A stretch of DNA of 64,000 nucleotides. Source: Mesorhizobium sp. M1D.F.Ca.ET.043.01.1.1 (GTDB lineage Bacteria; Pseudomonadota; Alphaproteobacteria; Rhizobiales; Rhizobiaceae). Shown piece after piece: positions 56,722-64,000 of this stretch (the first letter of the stretch is position 1; each line of letters opens with the position of its first letter). A program made the translations under genes and the position numbers. Where the stretch lies: positions 6,461,001 through 6,525,000 of the forward strand of contig NZ_CP034444.1 in NCBI RefSeq assembly GCF_003952385.1. Direction: 5' to 3'. The notes below the pieces were generated by a model. It saw only the letters and a program-made list of their open reading frames with translations. It did not search any database and was not told the origin of the DNA.

Positions 56722-57174
56722 ATGCTCAAAGGGATCAATCCGCTGCTCAATGCCGACGTGCTCCAGGCGCTGCGCGCAATGGGCCATGGCGACGACCTGA
56801 TCATCGCCGATACCAATTTTCCATCCGACTCCGTCGCCAAGCAGACCGTGCTCGGCAAGCTGCTGCGCATCGATGCGCCGGCGGCCGATGTGGTGAAGGC
56901 GGTGCTGTCGCTCTATCCGCTGGACAGCTTCGTCGACGACGCGGCCGCGCGCATGGAAATCGTCGGCAAGCCGACCGAGATCCCGCCGGTGCAGAAGGAG
57001 GTGCAGAAGGAGATCGACGCGGGCGAGGGCAAGGCCTGGCCGATGATCTCGATCGAGCGCTACGCCTTCTACGAGCGCGCCAAGAAGGCATACTGCGTCA
57101 TCCAGACCGGCGAGCGCCGTTTCTATGGCTGCTTCGCCTTCCGCAAGGGCGTCATCCCTCCGGATGCGGAGTAG
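56722..57174 (+). CDS. FucU/RbsD-family sugar mutarotase
   Basis: 150 residues. Interconverts sugar anomers, the family's usual job for fucose or ribose. The conserved RAMGHGDDLIIADTNFP carries the catalytic histidine and aspartate. Other landmarks are YPLDSFVDDAAARME, and RYAFYERAKKAYCVIQTGER. The FucU-like length and C-terminal YG.FAFRKGVI are present. It lies between the ATPase and the kinase and shares a transcript with them. Confidence 0.88.
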   Translation: MLKGINPLLNADVLQALRAMGHGDDLIIADTNFPSDSVAKQTVLGKLLRIDAPAADVVKAVLSLYPLDSFVDDAAARMEIVGKPTEIPPVQKEVQKEIDAGEGKAWPMISIERYAFYERAKKAYCVIQTGERRFYGCFAFRKGVIPPDAE

Positions 57175-57178
57175 GACG

Positions 57179-58108
57179 ATGGCCATCGGGAAGCCCGTCG
57201 TCATCCTCGGTGTCTTCGTCGCGGATACGGCTTACCGCGCCGACCGCCAGCCGCGCATGGGCGAGACGATCCTCGGCAATTCGTTCAAGCTCGGGCCGGG
57301 CGGCAAGGGCTCGAACCAGGCGGTGGCGGCCGGCAAGCTCGGCGCCGACATCACGTTCCTGACGCGGCTCGGCGTCGATGCCTTCGCCGACATGGCCAAG
57401 CAGACCTGGAAGGGCGCTGGCGTGAAGAGCGCGGTCATCGACACGTCCGACAGCTACACGGGCGCGGCCTACATCTTCGTCGAGGAGGGCAGCGGCAACA
57501 ACGCCATCATCGTCAGCCCGGGCGCTGCTATGCTGATCTCGCCCGCCGATATCGAAGCCCATGACGACCTTATCCGGTCCGCCGGTGTCTTCGTCACCCA
57601 GCTCGAGCAACCGATCGATGCTGCGTTGAAAGCGCTTGAGATCGCGCGCGGGGCAGGGGTGACGACCATCCTCAATCCAGCGCCGGCCGCCGCCCTGCCG
57701 GACAGCATCTACGCGCTTTGCGACTACGTCACGCCCAACGAGTCCGAGGCCGAGGGGCTGACCGGCATCACCGTCTCTTCGATCGATGATGCCCGCCGGG
57801 CCGCCGACAGTCTGCTGGCGAAGGGCGTCGGCACCGTCATCGTGACGCTCGGCGAGAAGGGCGCGCTGCTGCACACCAAGGACCGCTCCGACCATGTCGA
57901 AGCCGTCAATGCCGGCGCTGTGATCGAAACCACCGGTGCGGGCGACGCCTTCAATGGCGGCCTGGCGGCTGCCCTTGCCAGGGGCGTCGAGCCGCTGGAG
58001 GCGGTGCGCTTTGCCTGCGCCGTAGCCGGCATTTCGGTGACCCGTCCGGGTACTGCGCCTTCCATGCCGACGCTCCGGGAAGTCGAGGCGCTGCTGGTGA
58101 AGGATTGA
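57179..58108 (+). CDS. Ribokinase-family sugar kinase
   Basis: 309 residues of the PfkB superfamily. The substrate-loop motif is LGPGGKGSNQAVAAGKLG, and the catalytic/anion-hole motif is ETTGAGDAFNGGLAAALA, as in RbsK. It probably phosphorylates the imported sugar. It starts 4 bp after the mutarotase stop. The first residues GVFVADTAYRADRQPRMGET differ from RbsK's GSINAD, so the substrate may differ. Confidence 0.88.
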   Translation: MAIGKPVVILGVFVADTAYRADRQPRMGETILGNSFKLGPGGKGSNQAVAAGKLGADITFLTRLGVDAFADMAKQTWKGAGVKSAVIDTSDSYTGAAYIFVEEGSGNNAIIVSPGAAMLISPADIEAHDDLIRSAGVFVTQLEQPIDAALKALEIARGAGVTTILNPAPAAALPDSIYALCDYVTPNESEAEGLTGITVSSIDDARRAADSLLAKGVGTVIVTLGEKGALLHTKDRSDHVEAVNAGAVIETTGAGDAFNGGLAAALARGVEPLEAVRFACAVAGISVTRPGTAPSMPTLREVEALLVKD

Positions 58109-58441
58109 CGCGCAGTCGCCAGCCTCGCACCGGCGCTCCCGGCATCGCGCCCGACGGGCTCCTGCCCGCAATCCTCACAATTCGGTCACTTGCGATCACA
58201 CGGTGACATATTAGCCACGGTTAATGTTATTCGGCGCGGACGCCTTGCGTCGACCGCATAGGTGTCCCGTAATGGGTCATCGTGTCTGGCACCGCAATTG
58301 CACTGTCAGCATTGCCGGGGTGGACCGTGCCCTGGTAGCCGGGGGGCAAATTTGGGGGAGCCCGCCGCTCCGCGAATGGGGCGGCGGGCGCTTTTCACGG
58401 TTGAGTTGAGGGCCGCCTGAAACGCTTGGGGTGCCGTGCCG
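58109..58441. other. Intergenic region with a terminator
   Basis: 333 bp between the kinase and the ExoX-like gene. The only strong feature is the hairpin at 58360–58395. It contains no convincing gene. Confidence 0.45.
58360..58395 (+). terminator. Strong Rho-independent terminator
   Basis: A 12-bp GC stem, GCCCGCCGCTCC with GGGGCGGCGGGC (one G·U), closes on GCGAAT and is followed by GCTTTT. It is 250 bp after the kinase and 46 bp before the ExoX-like gene, so it may end the sugar operon or attenuate the next gene. Confidence 0.75.
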
Positions 58442-58741
58442 ATGTATTTTCCTCAATTCCTCATGGGCATGTTCGCGACGTCGCTCATCGTGGCGATCTG
58501 GGCTGATTTTCAAACCGGTTCTGGCTGGCAGGCGCTTGGCTGGGCCATTCTGGCACTGATCGTTCTTCAGGTTGGATACGTCGGTCTGGTCGTTCGCCTG
58601 ATCTATCGACAGGGCCCGAGAGGTTCAGGAATCGACCTGGCACCGAAAGACTCCCCGCTGCCGATCCCCGGAGACGTGGGCAATTTCCGGCAGCGCCGCC
58701 TGCTTCCAGACATCAAGAGATCTCAGCCTCCGAGGTCGTAG
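58442..58741 (+). CDS. ExoX-like small membrane protein (exopolysaccharide repressor family)
   Basis: 99 residues. Two hydrophobic segments (FLMGMFATSLIVAIWADF and LGWAILALIVLQVGYVGLVV) followed by a basic cytosolic tail fit the rhizobial 'exopolysaccharide production repressor' family. Those proteins inhibit polysaccharide synthesis when overexpressed. MYFPQFLMGM is the family-like start. No exo genes are nearby, so the role here is inferred. Confidence 0.7.
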   Translation: MYFPQFLMGMFATSLIVAIWADFQTGSGWQALGWAILALIVLQVGYVGLVVRLIYRQGPRGSGIDLAPKDSPLPIPGDVGNFRQRRLLPDIKRSQPPRS

Positions 58742-58856
58742 ATTTTCGCGACCGCAAGGCGCCAAACCACTCGCCACCCACCGTTCGGAACGCAACCGAT
58801 GCGCGCGCGTTCACTGTCTTGTCCGACACAAGGCAGCCTGATTCCGGAACGGCGCG

Positions 58857-58955
58857 ATGAAAAAGCCCTATGAGAAGCCGACGCTCGTAAAGCGCGAGAA
58901 GCTCACCGCCCGAACCGCCCAGATTGTCGCGTCGGGTGTCATATTGGGTGAGTGA
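58857..58955 (+). CDS. Putative RiPP precursor with lasso-type leader
   Basis: A 32-codon ORF: MKKPYEKPTLVKREKLTART, then a short hydrophobic tail ending LGE. The leader matches the lasso-peptide consensus YxxPxL...T in exact spacing (Y5, P8, L10, T20), with E14 where G is usual. The core after T20 would be about 11 residues and lacks a ring aspartate or glutamate at the canonical positions 7–9 from a small residue. No B (RRE/protease) or C (cyclase) gene is in the window. It may be an orphan precursor or a leader-like peptide with another role. Confidence 0.6.
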   Translation: MKKPYEKPTLVKREKLTARTAQIVASGVILGE

Positions 58956-59011
58956 GCCAGAAGCGGGGGCACCCGAGGGCCGGCGCAAGCGAGATCTGGC
59001 GGGGGGCTATT

Positions 59012-59107
59012 GCGTTTCACCGTTTCACGGAAACGGCGAAACCCCCTATCTCCTTGTTTTTACGCGATTCCGGACTGAAAACCGCTCACACTTTTCCTGG
59101 AATTGCT
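59012..59107 (+). repeat. Dispersed palindromic repeat, both modules
   Basis: Module 2 (GCGTTTCACCGTTTCACGG) is followed by module 1 (TTTTTACGCGATTCCGGAC, then CTTTTCCTGGAATTGCT). It lies between the RiPP-like ORF and the Tat-signal protein and matches the copy near 62.1 kb closely. Confidence 0.88.
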
Positions 59108-59451
59108 TAGTTCGGATCGCCGCCCCTTGAGCCGCCGTGAGATCCGCCACCATAGTTGTCGCCCCCTGAGCGGCCTCCACCGGACTTGAAACCTTGGACG
59201 CGAGGGCGGGGGTGAAAGTGGTTGCCTCCCCCTCCATTGCTTGAAGTTGATCCGCCCGAATTGACTGGAGGTGATCCGCCAGATTTCGCGATAGCCTTGG
59301 AGGTCAGGCTTGTGCCTAGCAGAAGCGTTATGGCCGGCGGAGTCATCGCTGCAAACCGGCCAGCTTTCTTGAGAAAATCACGGCGCGCTTCGGCCTCTGA
59401 AACCAGATTCTCTGGCACAAGATGCCTACACTTCGCGCTTTCATTTGCCAA
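59107..59451 (-). CDS. Tat-signal glycine-rich small protein
   Basis: 114 residues. An N-terminal twin-arginine-like signal reads RRDFLKKAGRFAAMTPPAIT followed by LLLGTSLTSKAIA. The mature part is glycine-, serine- and histidine-rich (GGGNHFHP, GGGRSGGDNYGGGSHGG). I have seen this RRDFLKK...TPPA.TLLL pattern in small rhizobial proteins of unknown function. The lysine after the second hydrophobic stretch makes Tat export plausible. It converges with the RiPP-like ORF. Confidence 0.6.
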   Translation of the reverse strand: MANESAKCRHLVPENLVSEAEARRDFLKKAGRFAAMTPPAITLLLGTSLTSKAIAKSGGSPPVNSGGSTSSNGGGGNHFHPRPRVQGFKSGGGRSGGDNYGGGSHGGSRGGDPN

Positions 59452-59636
59452 GTTGGCACCCCGTTATTTCAGAAGATTACATTAATCCGTCCGAGCAAAG
59501 ACAATAGCTCTCCAAAAGGCTTAGATACCGCCTGTAAACTTGAAGCGTCGTGCGCAGAAGCAGCGATACCACCTCTGCGCCGAACAAAGCGACTTCAGCT
59601 CAAAGATCAGTTCTCGCAAAATGCCAATCGCGGCCC

Positions 59637-59840
59637 TCAGAGGATCTTGCTTGTCAGCTCCAGCATCGTCGTTGCGCCCTGCTCGCTGCCGGGCATATGC
59701 ACGACACGCAGGACGCGAAGGTCCATATTCGACCGCTCGACCGGAATCGATATGCTTTCACCTACCCGCGGCAGTTCCTGGAAGGCGAGCTCGTCCACAT
59801 CCCTGGAATCGTCAATCGAAATGCGACATCTCACAGCCAT
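59637..59840 (-). CDS. Small hypothetical protein (DUF-type, beta-rich)
   Basis: 67 residues, MAVRCRISIDDSRDVDELAF, with a predicted beta-strand core ending VVHMPGSEQGATTMLELTSK. No family recognised. GGGAGAG lies 5 bp upstream, supporting this start over a longer one at 59939. Confidence 0.55.
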   Translation of the reverse strand: MAVRCRISIDDSRDVDELAFQELPRVGESISIPVERSNMDLRVLRVVHMPGSEQGATTMLELTSKIL

Positions 59841-60027
59841 TTGTCTCTCCCGTGCTTTGCCCTCGGGCGGAACGAGGCAATGGCGGAATGGTTCCGGCGC
59901 AGGGACTTCCAGGGCCGGCACGGTATTCGGCGCAATCAACCCGGAGCGGAGCTTCAGCGCCGTGCTCTATCTCCTTGTTTGCTCGCATTTCTGTGGCGCC
60001 AAGCGATACCGCCTGGCGGCAAAATGC

Positions 60028-61383
60028 TCAAAGGGCAGGGCCCGGCCGAATGGCGCTTCCATCTGAAAAGCGCGACAGGCGGAAGCGGGTCAGATCGTGG
60101 CCGGGCTCGTTTCCCTGGATCATGTCGGAGACGATCCGACCAATTCCCGGCCCGATGCCGAAGCCGTGACCGCTCATGCCCGTTGCGACGACAAGGCCGA
60201 TGATCGCCTGCACGCGATCCACTATGGGGACGACATCCGGCATTGCGTCTATCATGCCGGCCCAGCTTGCCTTCAGGCGGACCGACTCGAGCTGCGGGAA
60301 CAGGCGCCTGAAATTGCGTTCGATCGAGCGGAGACTGGAACGTTCGGGAGTCGGATTGAGCACCCGCACCCTTTCGAAGGGACTTGGGGAATCCGGCGTC
60401 CAGTGACGCGGCGTCGACCAGCCATCCGGGTAACCCGTCGGCGCGGCCGGCGAATAGCGTGACCCGAACGGGCTGGCCATGAGGGCGGGAAGGTATTTCG
60501 TTGCGTGCCGGAACGCGTCGGGTCCCAGGTAGAGCAAATGACTGCCTCCCGGAGCGAGCGTGTATCCGCCATCCTGCCTGCGCCTGAAAGCGATATGCTC
60601 TCCCGCCGCGGCACCGGCATGGATTTCAGGCATCGGTTCCGTTGCCGCAGCGGTCGATCTCACGCTGAGCTGGGGAATGGAGACGCCGTGTCTTCTCAGG
60701 AACAGGGAAGACCACGCGCCGCCGGCGAGCAGAACGCTGGACGTTTCGATGCGACCCGCCTCGGTCCACACGCCGCTGACCCTGCCGGCCGCGATTTCGA
60801 GGGTTCGCGCCGCGCAATTCTCTACGATCTTGACGCCGTTGCGGGCCGCAAGCCGAGCGAGAGCGGGCATGGCCAGCCAAGGCTCCGCCCGCATGTCGGA
60901 AGGTGTCGTCATCGCGCCCTTGAAACTGCGCGACATGCCTTTGATGAGACCGGCGGTTTCCCGCGCGTTCAGGAGGCGGGTGTCGATCTCATGGGCAGCG
61001 GCGATCTTGATGAATTTATCGAAGCCGGCCATTTGGCGGTCGGAGCTTGCCAGATAGGTCACGCCTGTCTGCTTCAGGCCGATGTCTTCACCGCATTCCT
61101 CGGCCAGCTGCCGCCAGTGACGGGACGCCTCGATCACGATCGGCAGCTCATCCGCATCGCGTCCCTGCTTGCGGATCCATCCCCAATTGCGGGATGATTG
61201 TTCGGCAGCGATCCGTCCCTTTTCGACCAGCGTTACCGAGATGTTTCGCCGGGCAAGAAAAAGCGCTGTCGTCACGCCGATAATGCCGCCGCCGATGATC
61301 ACCACGTCCGAACGTTCCGGCGGGGGACCGGGATATTGAATCGGGCTCGCTTCGGAGAACGGGAAATGAGGCAAGTGGCGCAT
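60028..61383 (-). CDS. FAD-dependent oxidoreductase (DAO family)
   Basis: 451 residues. The FAD-binding dinucleotide fold is DVVIIGGGIIGVTTALFLAR followed by an acidic end EKG. A later ATGMSGHGFGIGPGIGRIV block is typical of DAO (D-amino-acid oxidase/sarcosine oxidase) members near the C-terminus. It deaminates or oxidises an amine or amino acid, which cannot be specified. It stands alone between small genes. Confidence 0.85.
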   Translation of the reverse strand: MRHLPHFPFSEASPIQYPGPPPERSDVVIIGGGIIGVTTALFLARRNISVTLVEKGRIAAEQSSRNWGWIRKQGRDADELPIVIEASRHWRQLAEECGEDIGLKQTGVTYLASSDRQMAGFDKFIKIAAAHEIDTRLLNARETAGLIKGMSRSFKGAMTTPSDMRAEPWLAMPALARLAARNGVKIVENCAARTLEIAAGRVSGVWTEAGRIETSSVLLAGGAWSSLFLRRHGVSIPQLSVRSTAAATEPMPEIHAGAAAGEHIAFRRRQDGGYTLAPGGSHLLYLGPDAFRHATKYLPALMASPFGSRYSPAAPTGYPDGWSTPRHWTPDSPSPFERVRVLNPTPERSSLRSIERNFRRLFPQLESVRLKASWAGMIDAMPDVVPIVDRVQAIIGLVVATGMSGHGFGIGPGIGRIVSDMIQGNEPGHDLTRFRLSRFSDGSAIRPGPAL

Positions 61384-61702
61384 CCTGAAAAAGACGACGA
61401 CAGCTATGGCCCACCGGCCGCCATCTTTTCTTGAGGCAGTTCAAGGGAAGGTGGAGCACAGGCTTCTAAAGAGCGCCCGGGATTCGCCCAAAACAGACGG
61501 GTAGCCAGCGTATTTCCAGCCACGCTCGATCACATCGGATAACGTGCGTTCCACCGCCGTTTCAACGCCGAGGCGGCCTCTCTATCTCGTCGCGGGCCGA
61601 GAACCGCCGGCGATGCATGCCCCCACACCGTGACACGACGCGACCAGACGGCCCATTCGGAGAGCGGTTTTGCCGCTTCCTCCATCATAGGGAGATGCCA
61701 TC
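61384..61702. other. Intergenic region between divergent genes
   Basis: 319 bp upstream of both the DAO gene and the small secreted-protein gene. I see no further gene, repeat or strong hairpin in it. Confidence 0.4.
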
Positions 61703-62098
61703 ATGAGCTCTTTCACGTCAAAACTCGTTGCGGCCGCATCGATCTTCGCCGCCATACCGCTTTCGAGCGCCAATGCGGTGCACCGTCACCACAGGGCACA
61801 GGTCGACACCACAACCACTGCGTCGGTGCCGACGGATCCGGCACGGCGAGCGGCGGTAGAGCAGCTGCTCAACTTGAAGCAAGGAATCCGTCAGGCCAGG
61901 GAGGCCGGCAAGATCACGCAGGACCAGGCCCGCGACCTGATGCAGCAGGCGGATACCATCCAGCGTGCCGCGCTGACTTCCGGAGACCGTTCTGCGCTGG
62001 GGCAGATCAATGCGCTGGATCAGCGGCTTCAGAATGCGACCGGCCAGGGAACCTATATGGGTGACGGTGCCGATGGCGGCTACTATCCGAACGGCTGA
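61703..62098 (+). CDS. Small secreted protein with a helical SHOCT-like segment
   Basis: 131 residues. Signal peptide (FAAIPLSSANA, before VHRHHR). The middle segment EQLLNLKQGIRQAREAGKIT is a helix–turn like those of SHOCT-type sequences (LxxLKxxxxxGxIT). The C-terminus is glycine-rich (GQGTYMGDGADGGYYPNG). Function unknown. AGGGAG lies about 8 bp upstream. Confidence 0.68.
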   Translation: MSSFTSKLVAAASIFAAIPLSSANAVHRHHRAQVDTTTTASVPTDPARRAAVEQLLNLKQGIRQAREAGKITQDQARDLMQQADTIQRAALTSGDRSALGQINALDQRLQNATGQGTYMGDGADGGYYPNG

Positions 62099-62127
62099 CG
62101 AACAAACGCACGGGCGGATCGGCCAGG

Positions 62128-62224
62128 GCGTTTCACCGTTTCATGGAACGGCGAAGCGCGCTATCTCTTTGTTTTTACGCGAATTCCGGACGGAAAACCG
62201 CTTTGCACTTTTCCTGGAATTGCT
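62128..62224 (+). repeat. Dispersed palindromic repeat, both modules
   Basis: Module 2 (GCGTTTCACCGTTTCATGG) and module 1 (TTTTTACGCGAATTCCGG, then CTTTTCCTGGAATTGCT). It begins 30 bp after the secreted-protein stop and ends 10 bp before the next gene's stop. Confidence 0.88.
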
Positions 62225-62233
62225 TTGGATCGT

Positions 62234-62407
62234 TCATTGGTCGTCTGGATTGTGGACGGTGATGGCGGGGGGCGCGCGCCAGCCCCCCGGCATATTCAGA
62301 GATGCAAAGCTGCGCTCGACATCGGCGGTATAGGCGCTGTCATTGGCAAAGTGGTCCCAGAGGATCAGGCCAATAACCAGCGCGATCACGACCAAGGGCC
62401 ATCGCAT
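62234..62407 (-). CDS. Small single-pass membrane protein
   Basis: 57 residues. One hydrophobic segment (WPLVVIALVIGLILW) near the N-terminus and a short polar tail. Function unknown. GGGAGG is 5 bp upstream of the ATG, a strong ribosome site that supports this start. Confidence 0.6.
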   Translation of the reverse strand: MRWPLVVIALVIGLILWDHFANDSAYTADVERSFASLNMPGGWRAPPAITVHNPDDQ

Positions 62408-62636
62408 AGGAACCTCCCTCAAAGCTCCTCGCCAGGCAATTATGTTCCTGGTTCCGTTTACAAGCAACTGCTAATGTAATGGCAAGCCCGCGGGGCGAGG
62501 CCAGTTCGAGGGCGCGGCAGAGAGCATCCACGTTGTTCGCCTGCCTCGTCCTGCCGCCACGGTGCAGAAACGAGAAATCGAATAATTTCCTCGCCGGATC
62601 GGCAGGATAATAAATTCAATGATTTCCGAGATGAAA

Positions 62637-62713
62637 TGGCGCGAGTGACGGGGCTCGAACCCGCGACCTCCGGCGTGACAGGCCGGCACTCTAACCGACT
62701 GAGCTACACCCGC
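62637..62713 (-). tRNA. tRNA-Asp (anticodon GTC), CCA encoded
   Basis: The reverse strand has acceptor GCGGGTG pairing with CACTCGC, D-loop AGCTCAGTCGGTTAGAG, anticodon loop CCTGTCACG (GTC) and T-loop GGTTCGAGCC. CCA is encoded at 62637–62639. Confidence 0.96.
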
Positions 62714-62931
62714 GCACTGACGAGCACGTGTCAGGCGTGTTCGTCGTTGGGGCGCTGGATAAGGGGTTCGTTTGCGGGTGTCAAGCGCGGCATGTGAGCA
62801 TAACAGCAAACTGGAGAAGGTTTTTTGACAACTGCGCCGCCATTGGGGAAATCCGCCTGACAGCGGGTGCGCCGGCTGTTCATTGGGCCTTGCGAATGGA
62901 GCCCTAACTGCTTAAAGGTCCGGCCCGGAGC

Positions 62932-63007
<76 letters not shown>

Positions 63008-63042
63008 GTTTCGTCCCCAGCTTTTCGGCACAAAATCAAGCA

Positions 63043-63813
63043 TCACGGCGGCGTCAGCCTAAAATCCTGACCTTCGGGCAGGAGCTGGCCGCCGTCGACG
63101 ACGATGGTCGTGCCGGTGATGTAGCCGGCGTCGTCGGAGGCAAGGAACAGGAAGGCGTTGGCGACATCGCGCGGCGTGCCGAGGCGCCCGAGGGGCACGG
63201 CGTCCTCCATGCTCTTGATGAAGGCGGCGTCGCGATGCAGCTTCATGCCTTCGGTCAGGATGTTGCCCGGCTCGACGCCGTTTACGGTGATGCCGTAGCC
63301 GGAGAACTCCAGCGCGGCGGCGCGGATGAAGCCGTTGATGCCGGCTTTGCTTGCCGAGTAGTGGCCGTGGCCGGGGCTGCTCACCTGCGGGCCGGTGATG
63401 GAGGAGGTGAAGAGCATGCGGCCGCTGCCCTGCGCCTTCATCGGCGGCAACGCGGCGCGCGCGGCGTTGAAGCTGCCGCGCAGATTGACCGCCATGACGC
63501 GGTCCCAGTCTTCCGGGCTGGTGTTCTCGATCAACTGCCAGGGATAGATGCCGGCGTTCTGGACGATGATGTCGAGGCGGCCGTGGCGCGCAATTGCCAA
63601 TGCCACCACCGCTTCCGCGTCGGCCATCTTCGAAATGTCGGTGTGAATGAAGGCGGCACCCAATTCGTCGGCGCTCGCCTGGCCGGCTTCGGTTTCGCTG
63701 TCGGCAAGCACGAGTTTCGCGCCTTCCTCGGTGAAACGCTCAGCTATGCCCTTGCCGATGCCGCGCGCGGCACCGACGATCGCCGCCACCTTGCCCTCCA
63801 AGCGTCCGGTCAT
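63043..63813 (-). CDS. Short-chain dehydrogenase/reductase (SDR)
   Basis: 256 residues. Classical SDR: AIVGAARGIGKGIAERF (cofactor motif), NAG in IIVQNAGIYPW, catalytic serine in LFTSSITGP, and YSASKAG with the tyrosine and lysine. Substrate unknown. The stop of an RbsC-type permease gene lies 14 bp upstream on the same strand, so it is probably part of that sugar operon. MTGRLEGKVAA is the natural start. Confidence 0.9.
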   Translation of the reverse strand: MTGRLEGKVAAIVGAARGIGKGIAERFTEEGAKLVLADSETEAGQASADELGAAFIHTDISKMADAEAVVALAIARHGRLDIIVQNAGIYPWQLIENTSPEDWDRVMAVNLRGSFNAARAALPPMKAQGSGRMLFTSSITGPQVSSPGHGHYSASKAGINGFIRAAALEFSGYGITVNGVEPGNILTEGMKLHRDAAFIKSMEDAVPLGRLGTPRDVANAFLFLASDDAGYITGTTIVVDGGQLLPEGQDFRLTPP

Positions 63814-63826
63814 AGAAGCCGCCCTT

Positions 63827-64000
63827 TCATGCGAGTTTTTGGCGAATGGTCTGCTTGAAAGCGTCGAGCAGCACGGCCGCCAGCACCAAGAGGCCGTGGA
63901 TGACCTGGGTGAAGTTGGCCGGCAGGCCCATGAGGTTGATGGCGGTGTTGATGGCCGACAGGAGCAGCACGCCGGCATAGACGCCGGGCAGCGTGCCGAC
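63827..64000 (-). CDS. ABC sugar transporter permease (RbsC type), C-terminal part
   Basis: The last 57 codons of a leftward gene: GVLLLSAINTAINLMGLPAN and VIHGLLVLAAVLLDAFK, ending IRQKLA. This is the C-terminal membrane pair of ribose/xylose-type (RbsC) permeases. The rest lies beyond the window. It differs from the MalF/MalG-type system at 51–54 kb, so a second sugar transporter is present here. Confidence 0.82.
   Translation of the reverse strand, partial: VGTLPGVYAGVLLLSAINTAINLMGLPANFTQVIHGLLVLAAVLLDAFKQTIRQKLA

Noticed and set aside
58713..58988. 91-codon reverse frame over the RiPP-like ORF
   Set aside because: It has no recognisable domain and is antisense to a better-supported small ORF.

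Overview
The window looks like chromosome from a Mesorhizobium-type alphaproteobacterium (order Hyphomicrobiales). The support is the high GC content, the recG/sdhE/mfd and clpP/clpX/lon/HU neighbourhoods, the cysE–DUF3126 pair, several small protein families that I associate with rhizobia, and at least six copies of a palindromic intergenic repeat. The assignment rests on gene order and protein similarity that I recognise by eye; no database search was possible.

Layout. 1–17.6 kb is mostly core: recG (5' end only), sdhE, mfd, a class II DAHP synthase, a membrane protein whose 3' end looks frameshifted, a RES/Xre toxin–antitoxin pair with a palindromic operator, a GGDEF protein, a Gfa-type enzyme, diacylglycerol kinase, DedA and DUF1003 membrane proteins, a Tag-like glycosylase, nadE, an ABC exporter, PilZ and Nudix proteins, and gpt. 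17.8–23.5 kb carries a universal stress protein, a CinA-type MoaB-fold protein, an alpha/beta hydrolase, small DUF proteins, a decayed Old Yellow Enzyme gene and a NudK-like Nudix hydrolase. 23.5–28.5 kb is a gene-poor accessory stretch of very small genes. It includes three overlapping small genes, a tRNA-Leu, and directly beside the tRNA a degraded tyrosine integrase. 28.8–42.4 kb has an Omp25-like porin, hydrolases, adenine deaminase, two tandem DUF900 lipoproteins, threonine ammonia-lyase, glyoxalase I, a double cold-shock protein, DUF192, an HD protein, cysE and DUF3126. 42.5–48.9 kb has a secreted-protein gene interrupted by an in-frame amber codon, then the proteostasis block clpP–clpX–lon–hupB with clear terminators.

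48.9–58.1 kb is a carbohydrate uptake and catabolism cluster: aldo/keto reductase, SIS isomerase, creatininase-family hydrolase, two MalF/MalG-type permeases, a Tat-exported binding protein, an UgpC/MsmX-type ATPase, a FucU/RbsD mutarotase and a ribokinase-family kinase. A perfect 12-bp palindrome of LacI-operator type sits inside a good promoter between the two divergent arms. The substrate is unknown. 58.4–64 kb holds an ExoX-like membrane protein, a 32-codon ORF whose N-terminus matches lasso-peptide leaders, a Tat-signal glycine-rich protein, a DAO-family oxidoreductase, tRNA-Asp, tRNA-Val, an SDR dehydrogenase and the C-terminus of an RbsC-type permease that runs off the window.

The items most worth following up are the orphan lasso-type leader peptide, the sugar cluster with its operator, the amber-interrupted gene with its 15-bp repeats, and the tRNA-Leu-linked island of tiny overlapping genes.
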